Assembly (NCBI GenBank): GCA_037903355.1
Contig: JBAJFE010000012.1
Span: forward strand, 372,001 to 436,000
Reading direction: 5' to 3'
Length of the DNA stretch: 64,000 nt
Source: Trichuris trichiura
Taxonomy: Eukaryota; Nematoda; Enoplea; Trichinellida; Trichuridae
Positions 24,434 to 36,862 of the stretch are shown here, piece after piece; within the stretch, counting starts at the first letter, position 1, and each line of letters begins with the position of its first letter. A program made the translations under genes and the position numbers. The notes beneath the pieces were generated by a model. The model saw nothing but the letters and a program-made list of their open reading frames with translations, did not search any database and was not told where the DNA came from.

Positions 24434-26184
24434 TGTTTGCCTTGCTGAGCCTTACCAGAATATCGTTGGGTATTAAACTCGTCGCTGGCATCAGTAGTAA
24501 CTCAAAGCTTAAACGATATATTGTTCGTTCCCGTGTTTTAAAGCGGTTCAGTAAATTAATAATTATGCCGTGGTATTTCTTCTAAGTTATGTAATCTCCC
24601 TTCTGTACTGATGGGTTATCAGCGCATTTTATTGTGCCTGCGAGAAGCACAATATCTTGATTGCCGCTTGAATGAGGGAAGTCGTCGTACGGTATACTTT
24701 TGCTACCTCTTAGTGTTTCTTCATTTAAATAAGTATGTTACAGGCAACCTACGGAAAACGAGCGTTCTATAGAGAACGGCCTGTTTTATGAAATGTCCGT
24801 ATTACTTTAACATGCCTTTCGCTTTGCCTGGGTGTAATACAGAATACCAAGTAATAGTTAGGCAAAGTGCGACATGCATCTTGCCAGTAGGGACTCCGCA
24901 AAAGCACAGTGGCGACACCTGCGGAGCAAAGTGTGCTGTTTTCTCGCTATATTGTGACTGTACCGTCTTTATATTTCGGCTTTGGCGTAAGCTAGGGCAA
25001 AACATTGCTAGGCAGCAACGTTCTCTGACCAAAGCGCAATGTTTTCTCGCATTCTTACTGGCTGTCCTATTCCTCCCTAGCCTGAGCATATGCCAAGGTA
25101 TACAGGAGGTATAGCGAAAAAAACAACCTTCTTTGTTCCTTCTGTGTCGTCGCTATAGACTTGTAGGATTATAAGTGAAAAGTACTTCGCCGGTTCGTCT
25201 TTAGGTATTCTACAGAATGTCTAGGGAATGTGTAAGATATTGTTTCATGCGTTGCGTAAAAATCTTGGTCATTCTATGAAATGCCTGATTTCATACATTG
25301 CCTGCAACGTATACATAACTGCGCTTTACTAATCCGGAAACTTCGTTAACGGTAAACGCATACTCCACGTCGTCTAAGTTTTATTCTATGCATTAAATTG
25401 GCTTTCCAGATTGGTAATGGTTTTGGCGGACTTAGGCTGGCCTATTCAATTGTTTTATTGATGATAACGAATCCGCAAGTGATAAAAACTACGACAAAGG
25501 TATTAAGGTTTGTGATCGCGCTTTATGAGATATCAATGCGATGGTATTTGTGAGCTTGTCGACATGGAAGCTGAAGCGTTTTCGAATGAGGATCAGATTA
25601 AAACTTGAAACAGAGAGAAACGCTGCACCTAAAGTAACAAGAAAGTTATCGGCAAAATATTGGTTGAAGCGCTGACTACTATAAACAGTGGCGTACGGGT
25701 CTTAAGAGAAAAGAATTTCAATAGCGAGGGACATGCAAAAGCTGGTCGAGAAGTTAAGCTAAATGTCGCTTGTTACAGATATACATGTAAAGGATTGAAA
25801 AAATATGTAAAGTAAGCCGAGTACCTTCCCGAAGCATTCTAGTCCTTCTAAACCTTAAGTTTTAACTTAAGCCTAAGGCTATAGATACGACGGCATTGAA
25901 TCGACGAAAGGCCGGTGAACCTGCAGTGAAACTTCTGCTACTTAGTTCGGGATTAGGTGCATTGATTACGCGGCTCGATTTAGGATGAGGCGCTTGGAAC
26001 GAAATGTGATCGCAGACGCCTTCCATTACTAACTTTGTAAGGTTATTAATAGGTTAATACTTTTTACGTAAGGTCTGTCTTATATATTACAAAAGTGCAT
26101 AGTCTTTTTCCTTATCATCCTGATTACAATTGTAGACTAATGGATTTAGCAAAGCAGTCATAATTGAAAAATGTTAACGATGGA
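24434..26184. other. intergenic, no supported gene
   Basis: A 108-codon plus frame (24788-25114) with ten or so cysteines and a hydrophobic C-terminal part has no recognised family and an overlapping 95-codon frame on the other strand. It is left uncalled. Confidence 0.5.
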
Positions 26185-26200
26185 CATTGACTAATTGATA

Positions 26201-26483
26201 TTGAAAAATGTCTTTGTTACGGATTGTCTCCCGTTGTGAAAATAACAAAGAGATCTTAACACTTCTTCCGGAGCTTTCGGGTTCTTTCGCGACCCGTCTT
26301 CAGCGGTGAAATTATGTGTAGTCTACGCATAATTTCACCGCTGAAGACGGGTCGCGAAAACCCGAAAGCTCCGGAAGAAGTGTTAAGATCTCTTTGTTAT
26401 TTTCACAACGGGAGACAATCCGTAATAAAGACATTTTTCAATATGAAAACTCACACTCCCGTACAAAAAAAACATCATGTTTT
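26201..26483 (-). mobile_element. foldback element B with 16-bp target duplication
   Basis: CATTGACTAATTGATA occurs at 26185-26200 and again at 26484-26499, directly flanking the element. The arms (about 26201-26316 and 26327-26443) are nearly perfect inverted copies of about 118 bp separated by about 10 bp. An unpaired tail at 26444-26483 (containing GTACAAAAAAAACATCATG) marks one end and matches the left tails of elements A, C, E and F in reverse. Each arm contains a hammerhead-like core, at 26338-26374 (+) and about 26269-26307 (-). Confidence 0.9.
26338..26374 (+). ncRNA. hammerhead-like ribozyme core (element B)
   Basis: CCG-CTGAAGA-C, stem II GGGT...ACCC, GAAA-GCT-C, CGG. Same order and same extra C as the other copies. 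The mirrored copy lies on the other arm, so transcripts of either strand would carry one. Confidence 0.45.
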
Positions 26484-26499
26484 CATTGACTAATTGATA

Positions 26500-29421
26500 G
26501 TATTTTTTGAAAATAACACAGATGAACTATTCATAATAAAGGATTTGGCAGCACGTGCAGTAGTTTGGCTAACTATGAACATGATAAGCTTACTCTAGCA
26601 TATATGTTTACATGGACAAATAACGGACACCTGTAGTTGAACAAAAAAGGAATAGCGAGAAATGAAGGTGAAGTCGAAAAAAATTGAATGACTAGCTTAC
26701 TGAAAACCAAAGGCGGGAAATTTCTCATTTTCTTGATATACCTATACTTTGATGTTATTCAACTGTCTCGGCAGTGCATATACACCGTTGATGACCGGAC
26801 GCATTTCAGGAGTTCCACGGTTGCTCTATCCGGCTGAGTTGATACGACTTTCTATTATTATTAATAAATACTGCATATACCGCGTATGTTATTCAAGAAT
26901 TTAATGTGCGAAATTATAGCCAGCTATAGTGAGATAGTAGATCAAAGCAGTGCGCACTGTTTTGGCGTTTAAAATTTTTGAAGAACCCGTCTCGACCTGC
27001 GTTGATAGGCTTTCACCATTTTGACAATGAATTATTTTAGTAGTAAAGGCGACGTTATATGCCACCGCAATCTTCTGAAGTTGTAAAATGAATTGTCTGT
27101 TTCTGCATTCGCCTAATGCTGCTCCATTGGTTCGAAATTCTCCTTTTTATTTATTAATGACTTTGAGTGACATTTAATTTAAGTTGATCTAACGTTCTGT
27201 TTTCCAGAATTGTTTTATCACGTGTATGAAATGATACTGACAAAAAAGCTCTGCCAACTTGAAGCAACAAAGAATTGGACCGGTGTCATTCACGTTTACT
27301 TATTAGAAACAGTTTCCCAGTGATGTTGTTTTATTTAATATGGTTTGTTTAACGACGCCGCAGGTTTCACGGTACGGTTGGACGGCATCGATCACGTTGA
27401 CTCATTGTCTAATTGCAAAGCCAAAAGCTCCATGAAACATGTTTATAGCATGGAGAATCAAAATTAATCTTACTAGAAGCGATATCCGAAGTTAATTGAC
27501 ATCGATTTTTGTCCCTGTATAACGGAAGATTCTGTTCTTTTTAGTTACGAGCATCCAAGCAATAAGGATAAATTTGAAACGGGAATACGTTTTTGATCAA
27601 TGAAGGTTTACTCCCAATTACGTATTCGTTTAAACCAAATGTATTCATGTTATTGAACGCGTAAGTTGCCCAAGAAAACCGTTGCATGGTAGACCCCCTT
27701 TTTGTATGAATTCCAGTAGTACATTCGGTTATTCAGCATTCTAAACTATTTTCCAATGAGCATATATGGGCGATTACGTTTCGTTTGGCCAATGTGACAA
27801 GCGATGATGCTAGTTGAATTCAAGTTTGTACGATGGTTTATTTTTCTTTTCGAAGCTGGGATCCTTGACCAGTCATTGATCAGTTATACCTGTAGCGGCT
27901 GTTACAGCGCGCCTTGTTCATCATCTTGACCAACCTGACTGGTGAATGGTGATCTCGCACGATAATTTGTAAAAGCACTTCAAGCAGAAGGTATTCATTC
28001 TGACAAAGATAAGAAGATAATCAGACAATATAAGGAAAATTGAATAACTGGCTTAATCAAAAATAGTGCCACGACACTTTATCCTGTTCATTCAAGTCGC
28101 CATTTCAACGATAACTGACATGGTGGCCGACTTTGAAAATGCGACACGCTTCTTTCATTCAATGTCTTGCGGTTACTCGTTATAACGTTTCACTGTATCT
28201 TAAACCGGTCGCTTTCGTCAGTCGCAGTAGCGCCTTGTGCTGAACGCTGGGCAACCGTTTTTCTTTCAGGTTACAGCCCTTGGCGGTGTGCTGTTTGTTT
28301 GGGTAGGGCGAGGCTGTTGTCAAATCGTTTCAATTTCCGGTTTACGTTTCAACCAACAAGTACCATCGATCCAACTTGAAAGCAATTGCTGTCTCTGGTG
28401 AAGTACAGTTCTCACTGGTTTCATTTTCCTAAGTTCGCTACCGTATATAAACATCATTTCATTACTAACTGTTAATAATATATAATAGTGGGAGCGAACA
28501 GTTGGCCCAAAGCAAAATTTGAAGCTTTGCGCTTTGCGTAAGTGCGCTTTCCCTGTACTGTTAATAAATCAATTGATCTCTTCGTTATGGTGAGCCACTG
28601 CAGCGAATGAGTGTCCAACATTAACTTCTACGTAACTGCGAATGTATCTTTCTATTTTTATGCAAAAACTGAAATCTTAGCGTGAATAGCATGTCAAAAA
28701 GCAAGAACATTGGAATCACAATCAAAATTTAAGGTGTACCATGTAGTTCTGCTAAACAAAACGCCGTTTGCGGTTTTTTGATCGCTGCAGGCGTTTGTTT
28801 TCAAAGTTTCCGTTCCGCAGGAAAGGCTGTTGAATACAGAAAGTTTTTTAGTCTTTGCTAGCATCATTACACTTCTCTTTTTTACTTGTGAAATTTTAGT
28901 TTTGCTTGTCGTTACGCAATAGATCCAAAAAGAACTCAAAATTTTCTTGTGTGCAAGATGTTGAAGCGGCAAACAGTAAAGCTCGCCTTAAGAGTGACGA
29001 AATTAAATAATTTCTAAAGGAAAATGTTTCTCGCTTGCTTGATCAGACGCCTTTGTTCGTTGCTGTCATACTAACTGAATAGACTACTTCCCGTGTTCAG
29101 CGTAATAATATGATGTTATCAGTTTTGATCATAATAAAAATAGTTACACGTAGGCGTTTTGATAGTGAGTACGCGCTTCGTCATAAGAAGCGTCCAACAT
29201 AGTAAAATAAATATTTCGTTAACTTTCAGATTAATAGCAATTCGTTATTGCGCAAATATTTATTTAATACAGAAAGCGAGCCACCAAGTGCTTTCAAGTA
29301 TGAAGCCGAAAATTAAGTCCTGTAAAACTCATATATGGAAAACAGCCCGTACGCATTGTACACTTCTATTCATGTAAACTTATTATTTCTTACGGGTTGG
29401 CGTGTTCCAAATAAGCTCTGA
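26500..29421. other. intergenic, no supported gene
   Basis: Short AT-rich frames only. Nothing recognisable as a domain, RNA gene or transposon. Confidence 0.5.
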
Positions 29422-29467
29422 AAATGGCGATCAAAAGTGAATAACTATTCACTTTTGATCGCCATTT
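29422..29467. repeat. perfect 22-bp palindrome
   Basis: Arms 29422-29443 (AAATGGCGATCAAAAGTGAA plus TA) and 29446-29467 are exact reverse complements separated by only AC. Confidence 0.95.
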
Positions 29468-32400
29468 CAAGTTTGCCTATGTCTTAGTGTAAAAGTCAGC
29501 TTCGTGACGTAATAATGCTTTGATTTTTGTTACGTCAGTTTCGCTGCACCTATTACTTACACCTGGGCAGCGCATCCCAACGCACTGACTCAATTCGGGC
29601 AAAAAGTACTCGTAATGTTCGCCGGCAGTAAAGAACTTCTATTTCACTGCTTTGTATGTATTGTATCGCTTTGAAGATAGTCGAACGTACCTTTGGAATT
29701 CTTCCCTCCGGACAAAGATTCTCTTTTGAAAGAAGCTGAAAAGTAGACGCCCTATAGAAAGAGTATTCCAGAATTTTGCAATCAGTTGCTTTAAGCTGGA
29801 ACTTTAGTTTAGCAACATTAGCAATGCTTTAGCCATCGCACGCACACGATGCTGACATTTTATAACTGGCTTTTTTGTAGGCCCACATTGTTACCCTTTG
29901 TATAGCGTGAATAACTTGAATGCATTATTGCATAATGAGTCAAATAAAGGTCATTTTAACTGTCCGAAGTCTGAATTCCACTTTACAGGGTGTATCTCAG
30001 TTCGCAATACGCTTTTTGACTGCTTAATATTACTTTGTCTACCTCGATATGTAGCAAAAATTACTTTTTCTGACTGAGAAGGTCTCCTGAGAAACTCGCT
30101 GCCGCCACTGTTTTAATTACTTACTTGCTGGTCGATCGCGTAAAGCTCGTAACAATGCGCAGCCATTGTTGTACTCCTCGGTTTGCTGCTTACTTTCCGA
30201 AGCGAATGCCTATTTTCAATGGCACTTCTGACTACCTGAATTTTTCGGAATTCCAGAGCTACGCAATTCATCTTTTCGTATTGCGTAGTTTCGTTTATTG
30301 CTACCTAAATCACAAGCCCTTTAGAGGACATAGTTCAAATGTGCAATAGCTTAATTCAGTCCGTTTCCGATGCCTACGCAAGTCGTCAAATGGATTCCTT
30401 TTTATGTTTTGCCTATTCCCTTTAACAAGAATGCTTCTAAGACCTTATCTAAGCTTTTCAGGCATTTGAATTTAGTGGATTAATTTTCAAATTGTCCGAG
30501 CTTTACAAAAGTCAATTATTGGCCAGCCGTTTCCATCAATGGCTGCTTGAACCGGTAGTTTGGATATATTTTCATCGTTCTCAACGTGAAACGACTACCC
30601 GCCTTAATTTATGTTCCACTAATGTCTTCGTTGAGCCTTCTTACGGATCGAGCGAAAGCTGCAATAGGCATGACAACTATATAGCTCGTCCTTTGATGCA
30701 TAGCGTTGTCTCAGAGAAATAATACGCTTGATGTATCCCGCAAAAACAATCTTGCTCGAAACGGCAGTTAATTAAGATTCATTTCTTGCTACTTCAACGA
30801 TTTCTACTCACACAATAAGGGTTGTCGCGCCATTTTTTCGGAAAAGCTACTAAGCCACTCGGTCAGGGATGTGCATTCACCTTGCAACATCCCGGCTCTT
30901 TGCAGTGGAAAACTTGCGTCAGTGGCGTGACGTCACTACTAATCCTACGTACACTACATAAGGAGCTGGCAGATAAGAAGTGAAAACTAAAAGTACACAT
31001 CGTTGGCAGGCGGTCGCTTTTCTTTTCTTTCTGGTACATCATCGTAAACGCATTTTGTACGCATTCTCAGTCGGTGAGGCCGAAGACAGGTGCAAATATT
31101 TATTATTCAACAGAGGGCGCGTGCTCACCTTGCGTGGCAGCAGGGTCCACTACATGCCGTTTTTGATTGCTTCGGATGTGGGTAAGGTAGAGCGAATGGC
31201 GAATCTTTCGCCATTTGCTTTTATTGCATAAAACTTTCAAACCTTTTAGATTGGCTTATTAGCGTTTAATTGTGAACATTGTAAGTACATCCGTTCAGTA
31301 GACGCTTAATGGAGTAAGGTACAACATCTGATTTTTACCCCAAAGTAATAGGCATTACGTCAGCGGCCTTCTGGTCGCAAGTATCAGCAACTTTTCGAAG
31401 GTTCAATGCGGTATGTTCGCCTGGAAGCTGCTGAGCATCTTGCCTTGCCGTTCCCCTTTGGCGATGCTATTTTTCTTGTCCTTTCATCGGCTCAGTTGAT
31501 TAGGGAAAAAGGTGCAAACAGAAAAGACCTGTCCAAGTTGCCACACATGGGTGCAGAGCCTTGAATGAGTGATTGCGTCTGGGTAGATGTCAGATGTGCG
31601 CAGAAACTACAGTACACATAGTAGAAATGATTGCTGGCGACAAACTGTCTGTCCGTACGCCTTGGGATAGCCTAATTTATCGTTGTATATCAGCCTGCCT
31701 GTCGCCCTCGATTAACGTACTGCTGACCGGCCAGCAACGTTGATGCCGAGAACGATGGCGAAGGACACTCATTCATACGATTCTGCCTCTCCCTTTTAGG
31801 CGCGCCCGATGTATAGTATGGGCGTAGATGGCCTGAATTTGCCAACAGCATCGCCAGTGTCTGGGCGAGGCGGCAGGGAGCGCCAGATAGACCAGTGCTT
31901 ACAGACGCCAGCTGGGAGACAGGCTGTCGTCCGACAGATCACCATTTTGTTGGTTTCCTACCATCCGGCATCCGCACTCCAAACGAGTGGAGACTGGGGA
32001 GCTGAACCTCTCCAAAGGAGCATTCAACAGCGTCCGTACGCTGAGCAGGCAGACTCTGATTCAATTTGCCCTTAAATGGTAAAAATCTCTGCTGTGGCTT
32101 TGCATTTTCAAGTGTGAGTCTATGGAGGGACTTGTAGCAGGCGCAGTAGCCTTTGCGGCGTCTTTCGAACCTCGTTTGATTCCTGGCTTAACTTTGCAGT
32201 TAGCCTTTAGCAATAGGTGACGAATATACCGCTTTTTCGACTATGTCTCTCCCCTTATGAACGGATGTTCGACCCGGTCGTTAGCGGCGGCAGCTTCCAA
32301 GCTTTGAAGGAGTGAAATTAATCAAGTCGGCATTTTTGAAATGTGCCCACGCCGGAAAGCCTCAAGTGACGGCGCTTTTTGCAGGAAAACAAATTTTCTT

Positions 32401-33333
32401 TCATTTCAGCCGCTGATCGCCTCTGGGTGACAAATGCCAAGGTCCAATGGTCTCGAAAAGCTACGGTTAATGTCCGCACGGTTCCTCAGGCAGCCTTGTT
32501 CTTTAGTGTTTGCGTAAGGCAGGTCGAGAGACCTCGGCTTTAGCGAGTTCGATTCCAAAAGAAGGCGGCGCGCTAAATTCAATTACAATGAATGGATGCG
32601 TGTTATACTTGATTAGCACTGCCCGTCGGAAACTGGCGCCATTTCCCGGCATCCGTTTCGCTGTGCACCATCGATCCATTGATCACCTAAAGGTGGCGCC
32701 CTTTAGGCCAAGACGTATGTATGTCCAAAAAAGAATGGAGTGGGCGGCGTGTCGTCTCCTTTCTCTTCTGGTCGGAACGTTTCCCTCGCAGGCTGCGGAG
32801 ACAGACGGGATCCGGCCGGCCAGCGGCACTTTAAATATACATTAGACAAACATTGACCGAGAGAGTAGCAAAGTTCGAACCGGCCGGAACAAAGCGGCCG
32901 CGCTTCCAAGACGACGTTCGTTAGCCGTGCTAAATGACGTCGTGTAAACAGCGTCTTTCTTATTTCATAAAGCTACACGTAAGCAAGGCGACTTGTCGCG
33001 GCAGCCGTGTGACCCCGGCTGTACCCTTTTGAAGTGCCGGTGATGTTATGTTCGCGCGCAGTGCCAACTGGTCGTGCTCAGCTATGATGCCAAGGCTTTC
33101 TGACTCGACGAAAACCTTTCACTTCTTTTCAGCTGACTTCGGAAACTCCACTTGTTGTCACCTCTCCTTGAAGGCGTGACCGTGCGTGATTGCCGAGCGG
33201 GTTTTCTTTGAGCAATGGACGAAGTGCCCGCCTTTCATTGTTGATCGTTGCCGACCAGTCCCAAAGACCTTCGTCTGAGCAGCTATTACTTCTTGACGCC
33301 CTACGATCCGGAGAATCAGTGAATCAAAAACCC
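29468..33333. other. intergenic, several uncalled frames
   Basis: Plus frames at 30125-30349 and 30492-30722 have mixed, protein-like composition but no start, splice or domain evidence. The 31.8-33.1 kb part is more GC-rich than the rest and has frames of 88 and 111 codons without recognisable features. It may include the promoter of the secreted-protein gene at 33334. Confidence 0.4.
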
Positions 33334-34109
33334 ATGGCTGCCGCGGTAGTTACCTTCTTCCTACTTTTGGTTATGATCTGTAGCCGCGTAACCATAGCAG
33401 CCCTGTCTTTACGCAAGGTATTCTACGGGCGTCTATTATACTCAGCGTTATGCTAAGACTGTCTCCTTTATGCAGATCGGCAGCCTATTCCCAAAGCCAA
33501 CTTGCGACCCCCGGGAACCGTGCCGGATTGGCTTTCTAGGCATGGAATTCTGCTCTTGCCCAAACGGGCGCAAGTGCCCGAGAGCAATAGAAAATGCTCT
33601 TGTGTATAGGGATGTCGAGTACCAGGCAAGCTTTTCTTTTTCTCGCGGGAGTTTGTCATGAATCCCTGGTTTTTCTTTCTTTAGTTCTGCGAAGGAGTGA
33701 CGTTCCATGAATGCGAAGAGGGCGAGATTGCTTGGATCAAAAAGGGTCTGCATCAGATCATCAATTGCCTCTGCCCAGAGCCGCTCATTTTGCACGGAGA
33801 AATGTGGAACCCCGCTGAGGACATGTCGCAGTACAAATGCCTAAAGGTAGCTTTTCTCAATTAGCTATTACCGCTTCGAATGTGCAGGCCAATTTCTTGA
33901 AGACCTTTCCTTTGCAGAAGAAGATATGCAGCTTCAATGACACGTGCATGATACGGAACAGGGTGTACATTGGCCATAGGACTGTTAGCCTCGTAAAGGG
34001 TATATGCGTTTGCCCTGAATCAGAGGTGTGCGTTGAATCGGGCCAGATGGTCAAGAATCGACTAGTCGAGTTGGAGCAAGATTTGTTCAAATGTCGTGCC
34101 ACAAATTGA
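33334..34109 (+). CDS. secreted Cys-rich protein with three exon-encoded modules
   Basis: Four exons, 33334-33417, 33476-33625, 33685-33846 and 33918-34109, each a whole number of codons, give 195 residues. Exon 1 encodes a signal peptide (MAAAVVTFFLLLVMICSRVT). Exons 2, 3 and 4 each encode one module: two cysteines 5-7 residues apart, a spacer, then a C-x-C-P motif and, in modules 1 and 3, a further Cys; modules 2 and 3 end in a lone Cys (YKC, FKC). Module 1 has TCDPREPC and FCSCPNGRKC, module 2 FCEGVTFHEC and NCLCPEP, module 3 ICSFNDTC and ICVCPESEVC. Even cysteine spacing and a signal peptide point to a disulfide-bonded extracellular protein. I do not recognise the family. Intron 2 (33626-33684) starts GC rather than GT (CAG/GCAAGC). 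Confidence 0.8.
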
Positions 34110-36477
34110 AGCCCTCTTCTTGTTCATCTTTGCATTCGGCGTCATTCCATTCATTCATCAAAAAAAGATGAATGAGCAAGATCAATCATTCAACAACAAG
34201 CCTGTGTCACTAAAAAAGCAAAAAATCTCTCTTTCTGTCGCTTTCGCGCTCGCTTTCCCTTTTTGTCGCACAGAGTCCCTCAGTTCCCTGTGTACTCACG
34301 ATTAAGCACTCACACGTTGCCGCTGTTCCTGTTGTCATCTTTTCTTTCCGTGCCAAACGTGTCGTCTAGTCGCTGGTTGTGCTTTCTCTATGATTCCACA
34401 AGAGTTCTCTTACTGTCGCTGCTTTTGGCTGCTCAGCTGCGTCTGAATGGTACGAGTAGATTGACCAACAGTCACCCACTCTATCAACCCCGCAGCGATC
34501 GGCCCCTATGTATGCCAGCAGGACAAAGTGGATGCGTTCAGGATATGTCCGACACCAGACGGTTGACAGCAGCTCGCGGAGGAGTAAACGCTGTGCAGCA
34601 CTGAAATTTTTCCTTCTTCCTCTGTTACCTGTATTTTGGCTTTGCTCAGCTAGGCAGCTGCTAATAGTGTAATAACATACTGTTTCAGCTACTAAACCTT
34701 TTGGGGAATTGAAACCTAGCAAACCGAATCAGTCAGCGGAGGGTTCTCTACAGCAAACTGAACTCTGACCTAACCTAAAACGTGTTCGCTTTGCATTCAG
34801 ACCAAACTGGGACAAAGAAGCTAATCAAATAGGAGGCGGACGTCTGGTTTGGCTGAGCATACAAGCAACCACGTTCGTTACAGTTAACTTTACGTTAACT
34901 ATTATTGACTCTGTCGCTAATGAACAGCGCAAAATGCCAACGCTAAAAGAATTAGCCTTTCGAAGGAATCTAAGACTGCGTTCGACAGTCTTAGGAAGAG
35001 AAAGAGCAATATCACATTGACGCAGTCAGCGACCGCTTCTCACCAAATAATGTTCTACTGATGCAGTAGGAACGCTTACGTATTTGAACATATGATTTAT
35101 CCGACTTTTTAGTCGTCAGTTGATTTCACTTCGTTCAGGATCGAATGGATTCCAAGCTTGTTACAGTACTTTATAGGTAGGTAGTTTATTAATGGCTTCG
35201 AGCGTACATGTTTTATCAGGTTCAGTGAAAGCTATAATCTTATATAGACCTTCGAGCTTTGGTCACTGGCGTAGTGATTCAATATCCCGGGTTTGCTGAG
35301 GACAGTTTCAAAGGTACTCTAAAAGAGCTCTGTTCACATCCGCTTCGCCCATATTTAACTTTGAAAATTTGAAGTTAAAAATACCAACAAAGATCTGTGC
35401 AAACTAAGCAGCTTATTTCTCACATGAGACATGCTTTCTTAGGCGCTATGAAAACTTCTAATTTTGTTCCTGTTTTTGGGCAACAATAAAATTTCAGCGT
35501 ACCTACAAGCGACGAAATAGTACGCAAGCAACTTTGAAACGCTTCTATAGGATACTCTCGAAAACGTGATCGGACGGAATAAACGAAACGGAAAGCTACA
35601 GCTTATGAAACTCCAGAATTTATCTGTCCATAAAAATCGGACGCAGTAAATATTTTATTAAAAATTCATTAACTCTTAAAATTAGACAAATAATTCTGTG
35701 AGCAAACAATCCCGTCTTCAATTATGCATGCACTTGTAGCGCTCAAGTTATTTTTGTATGAAATCTTTAAATTTTAGAAATCGACATGATAAAAGTAAAT
35801 ATGTTCATAAGTTTCTTTTATCGTTCGTTCGTTAATTTTATCAAAATGGTTCTTTCTGTTCAAAACTGCTTTGAGCTAATTATTCTTGCCTGTATGTCGG
35901 AAGATAGGAATTTTGATTTTAACGCCTCAAAGACAATAAAAAAGAAAAAAATTTTCGTTCAAAGTTGCTCTGAGTCGGCATATTACCTCGAAGGGCAACG
36001 TTACCGTAAATAGAGAAAAGCGGAGCTAAATTGGCGGTTCAACGTGTATTCCATTTTCATCTCGCGTGAGTTGGCTGTTGAACTTGGCACTTCGAACGAT
36101 TGTGCATACACGTAAAGTTTATTAGAAGCAGTTAATCTTCTGATGAGTTCATTGATTCCTTTTTAAACTCATTAGTACTCTGTCAAATTGGTTAATCCCA
36201 CTTGAAGCTTTGAAGGTAGCGTAAATTCATGCATGCACTTGCAGAGTCAGTATTTGTTTAGATGATTCACACGTCAATAATGAATACTCTAAGAATCACG
36301 TTAATGTATTGTATCAGAAACTGAAGCATTTGGGGATGATGAAATGACACTGTTTGCATAATTTAGAAGTGCAATGCTTTTGACTCTGTACTACGTAAGA
36401 AGCTTCAGTCTTATGCCTCTCATTCTTACAATGGATGTTCTTTTGGTTCGTATGGCCACGTTGCAGCCGTTTAATGT
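34110..36477. other. intergenic, no supported gene
   Basis: A 113-codon plus frame (34263-34604) has a hydrophobic run and CMPAGQSGCV but no ATG near the hydrophobic part. It might be an exon and is not called. The rest is AT-rich with no features. Confidence 0.45.
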
Positions 36478-36490
36478 ACTGACAACTTTA

Positions 36491-36849
36491 TTCATGAAAA
36501 CGGGGTGTTTTGTAACGGGCTGTATTTTCATGGTTGTAATGTCTTCTACGGCTTTTCCCGTTTTTCGCTGTGCTGTTATCTGTAATTAAACTAAAACAAC
36601 TGCTCTACCAACGGATGGATGAGCCGTTATTAAGAAAAAGTATAGATATCAATACACTCAACTTCCGATACAAAGCTTTCGGAATGCTCTAGTTCCGAAA
36701 GCTTTGAACATTAAAAAAGTTGAGTGTATTGATATCTATACTTTTTCTTAATAACGGCTCATCCATCCGTTGGTAGAGCAGTTGTTTTAGTTTAATTACA
36801 GATAACAGCACAACGAAAAACGGGAAAAGCCGTAGAAGACCTTACAACC
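36491..36849 (+). mobile_element. foldback element C with 13-bp target duplication
   Basis: ACTGACAACTTTA at 36478-36490 and 36850-36862 flanks the element. After the family tail (TTCATGAAAACGGG ... GTAACGGGCTGTATTTTCAT) come inverted arms of about 150 bp meeting near 36690. The apex keeps GAAAGCTTT on each arm with GGAA/TTCC pairing, but CTGANGA is missing, so the ribozyme-like core is truncated here. Confidence 0.88.
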
Positions 36850-36862
36850 ACTGACAACTTTA

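Noticed and set aside
32500..32580. tRNA-like B-box sequence GAGTTCGATTCC
   Set aside because: No acceptor stem, anticodon arm or matching T-stem can be folded around it.
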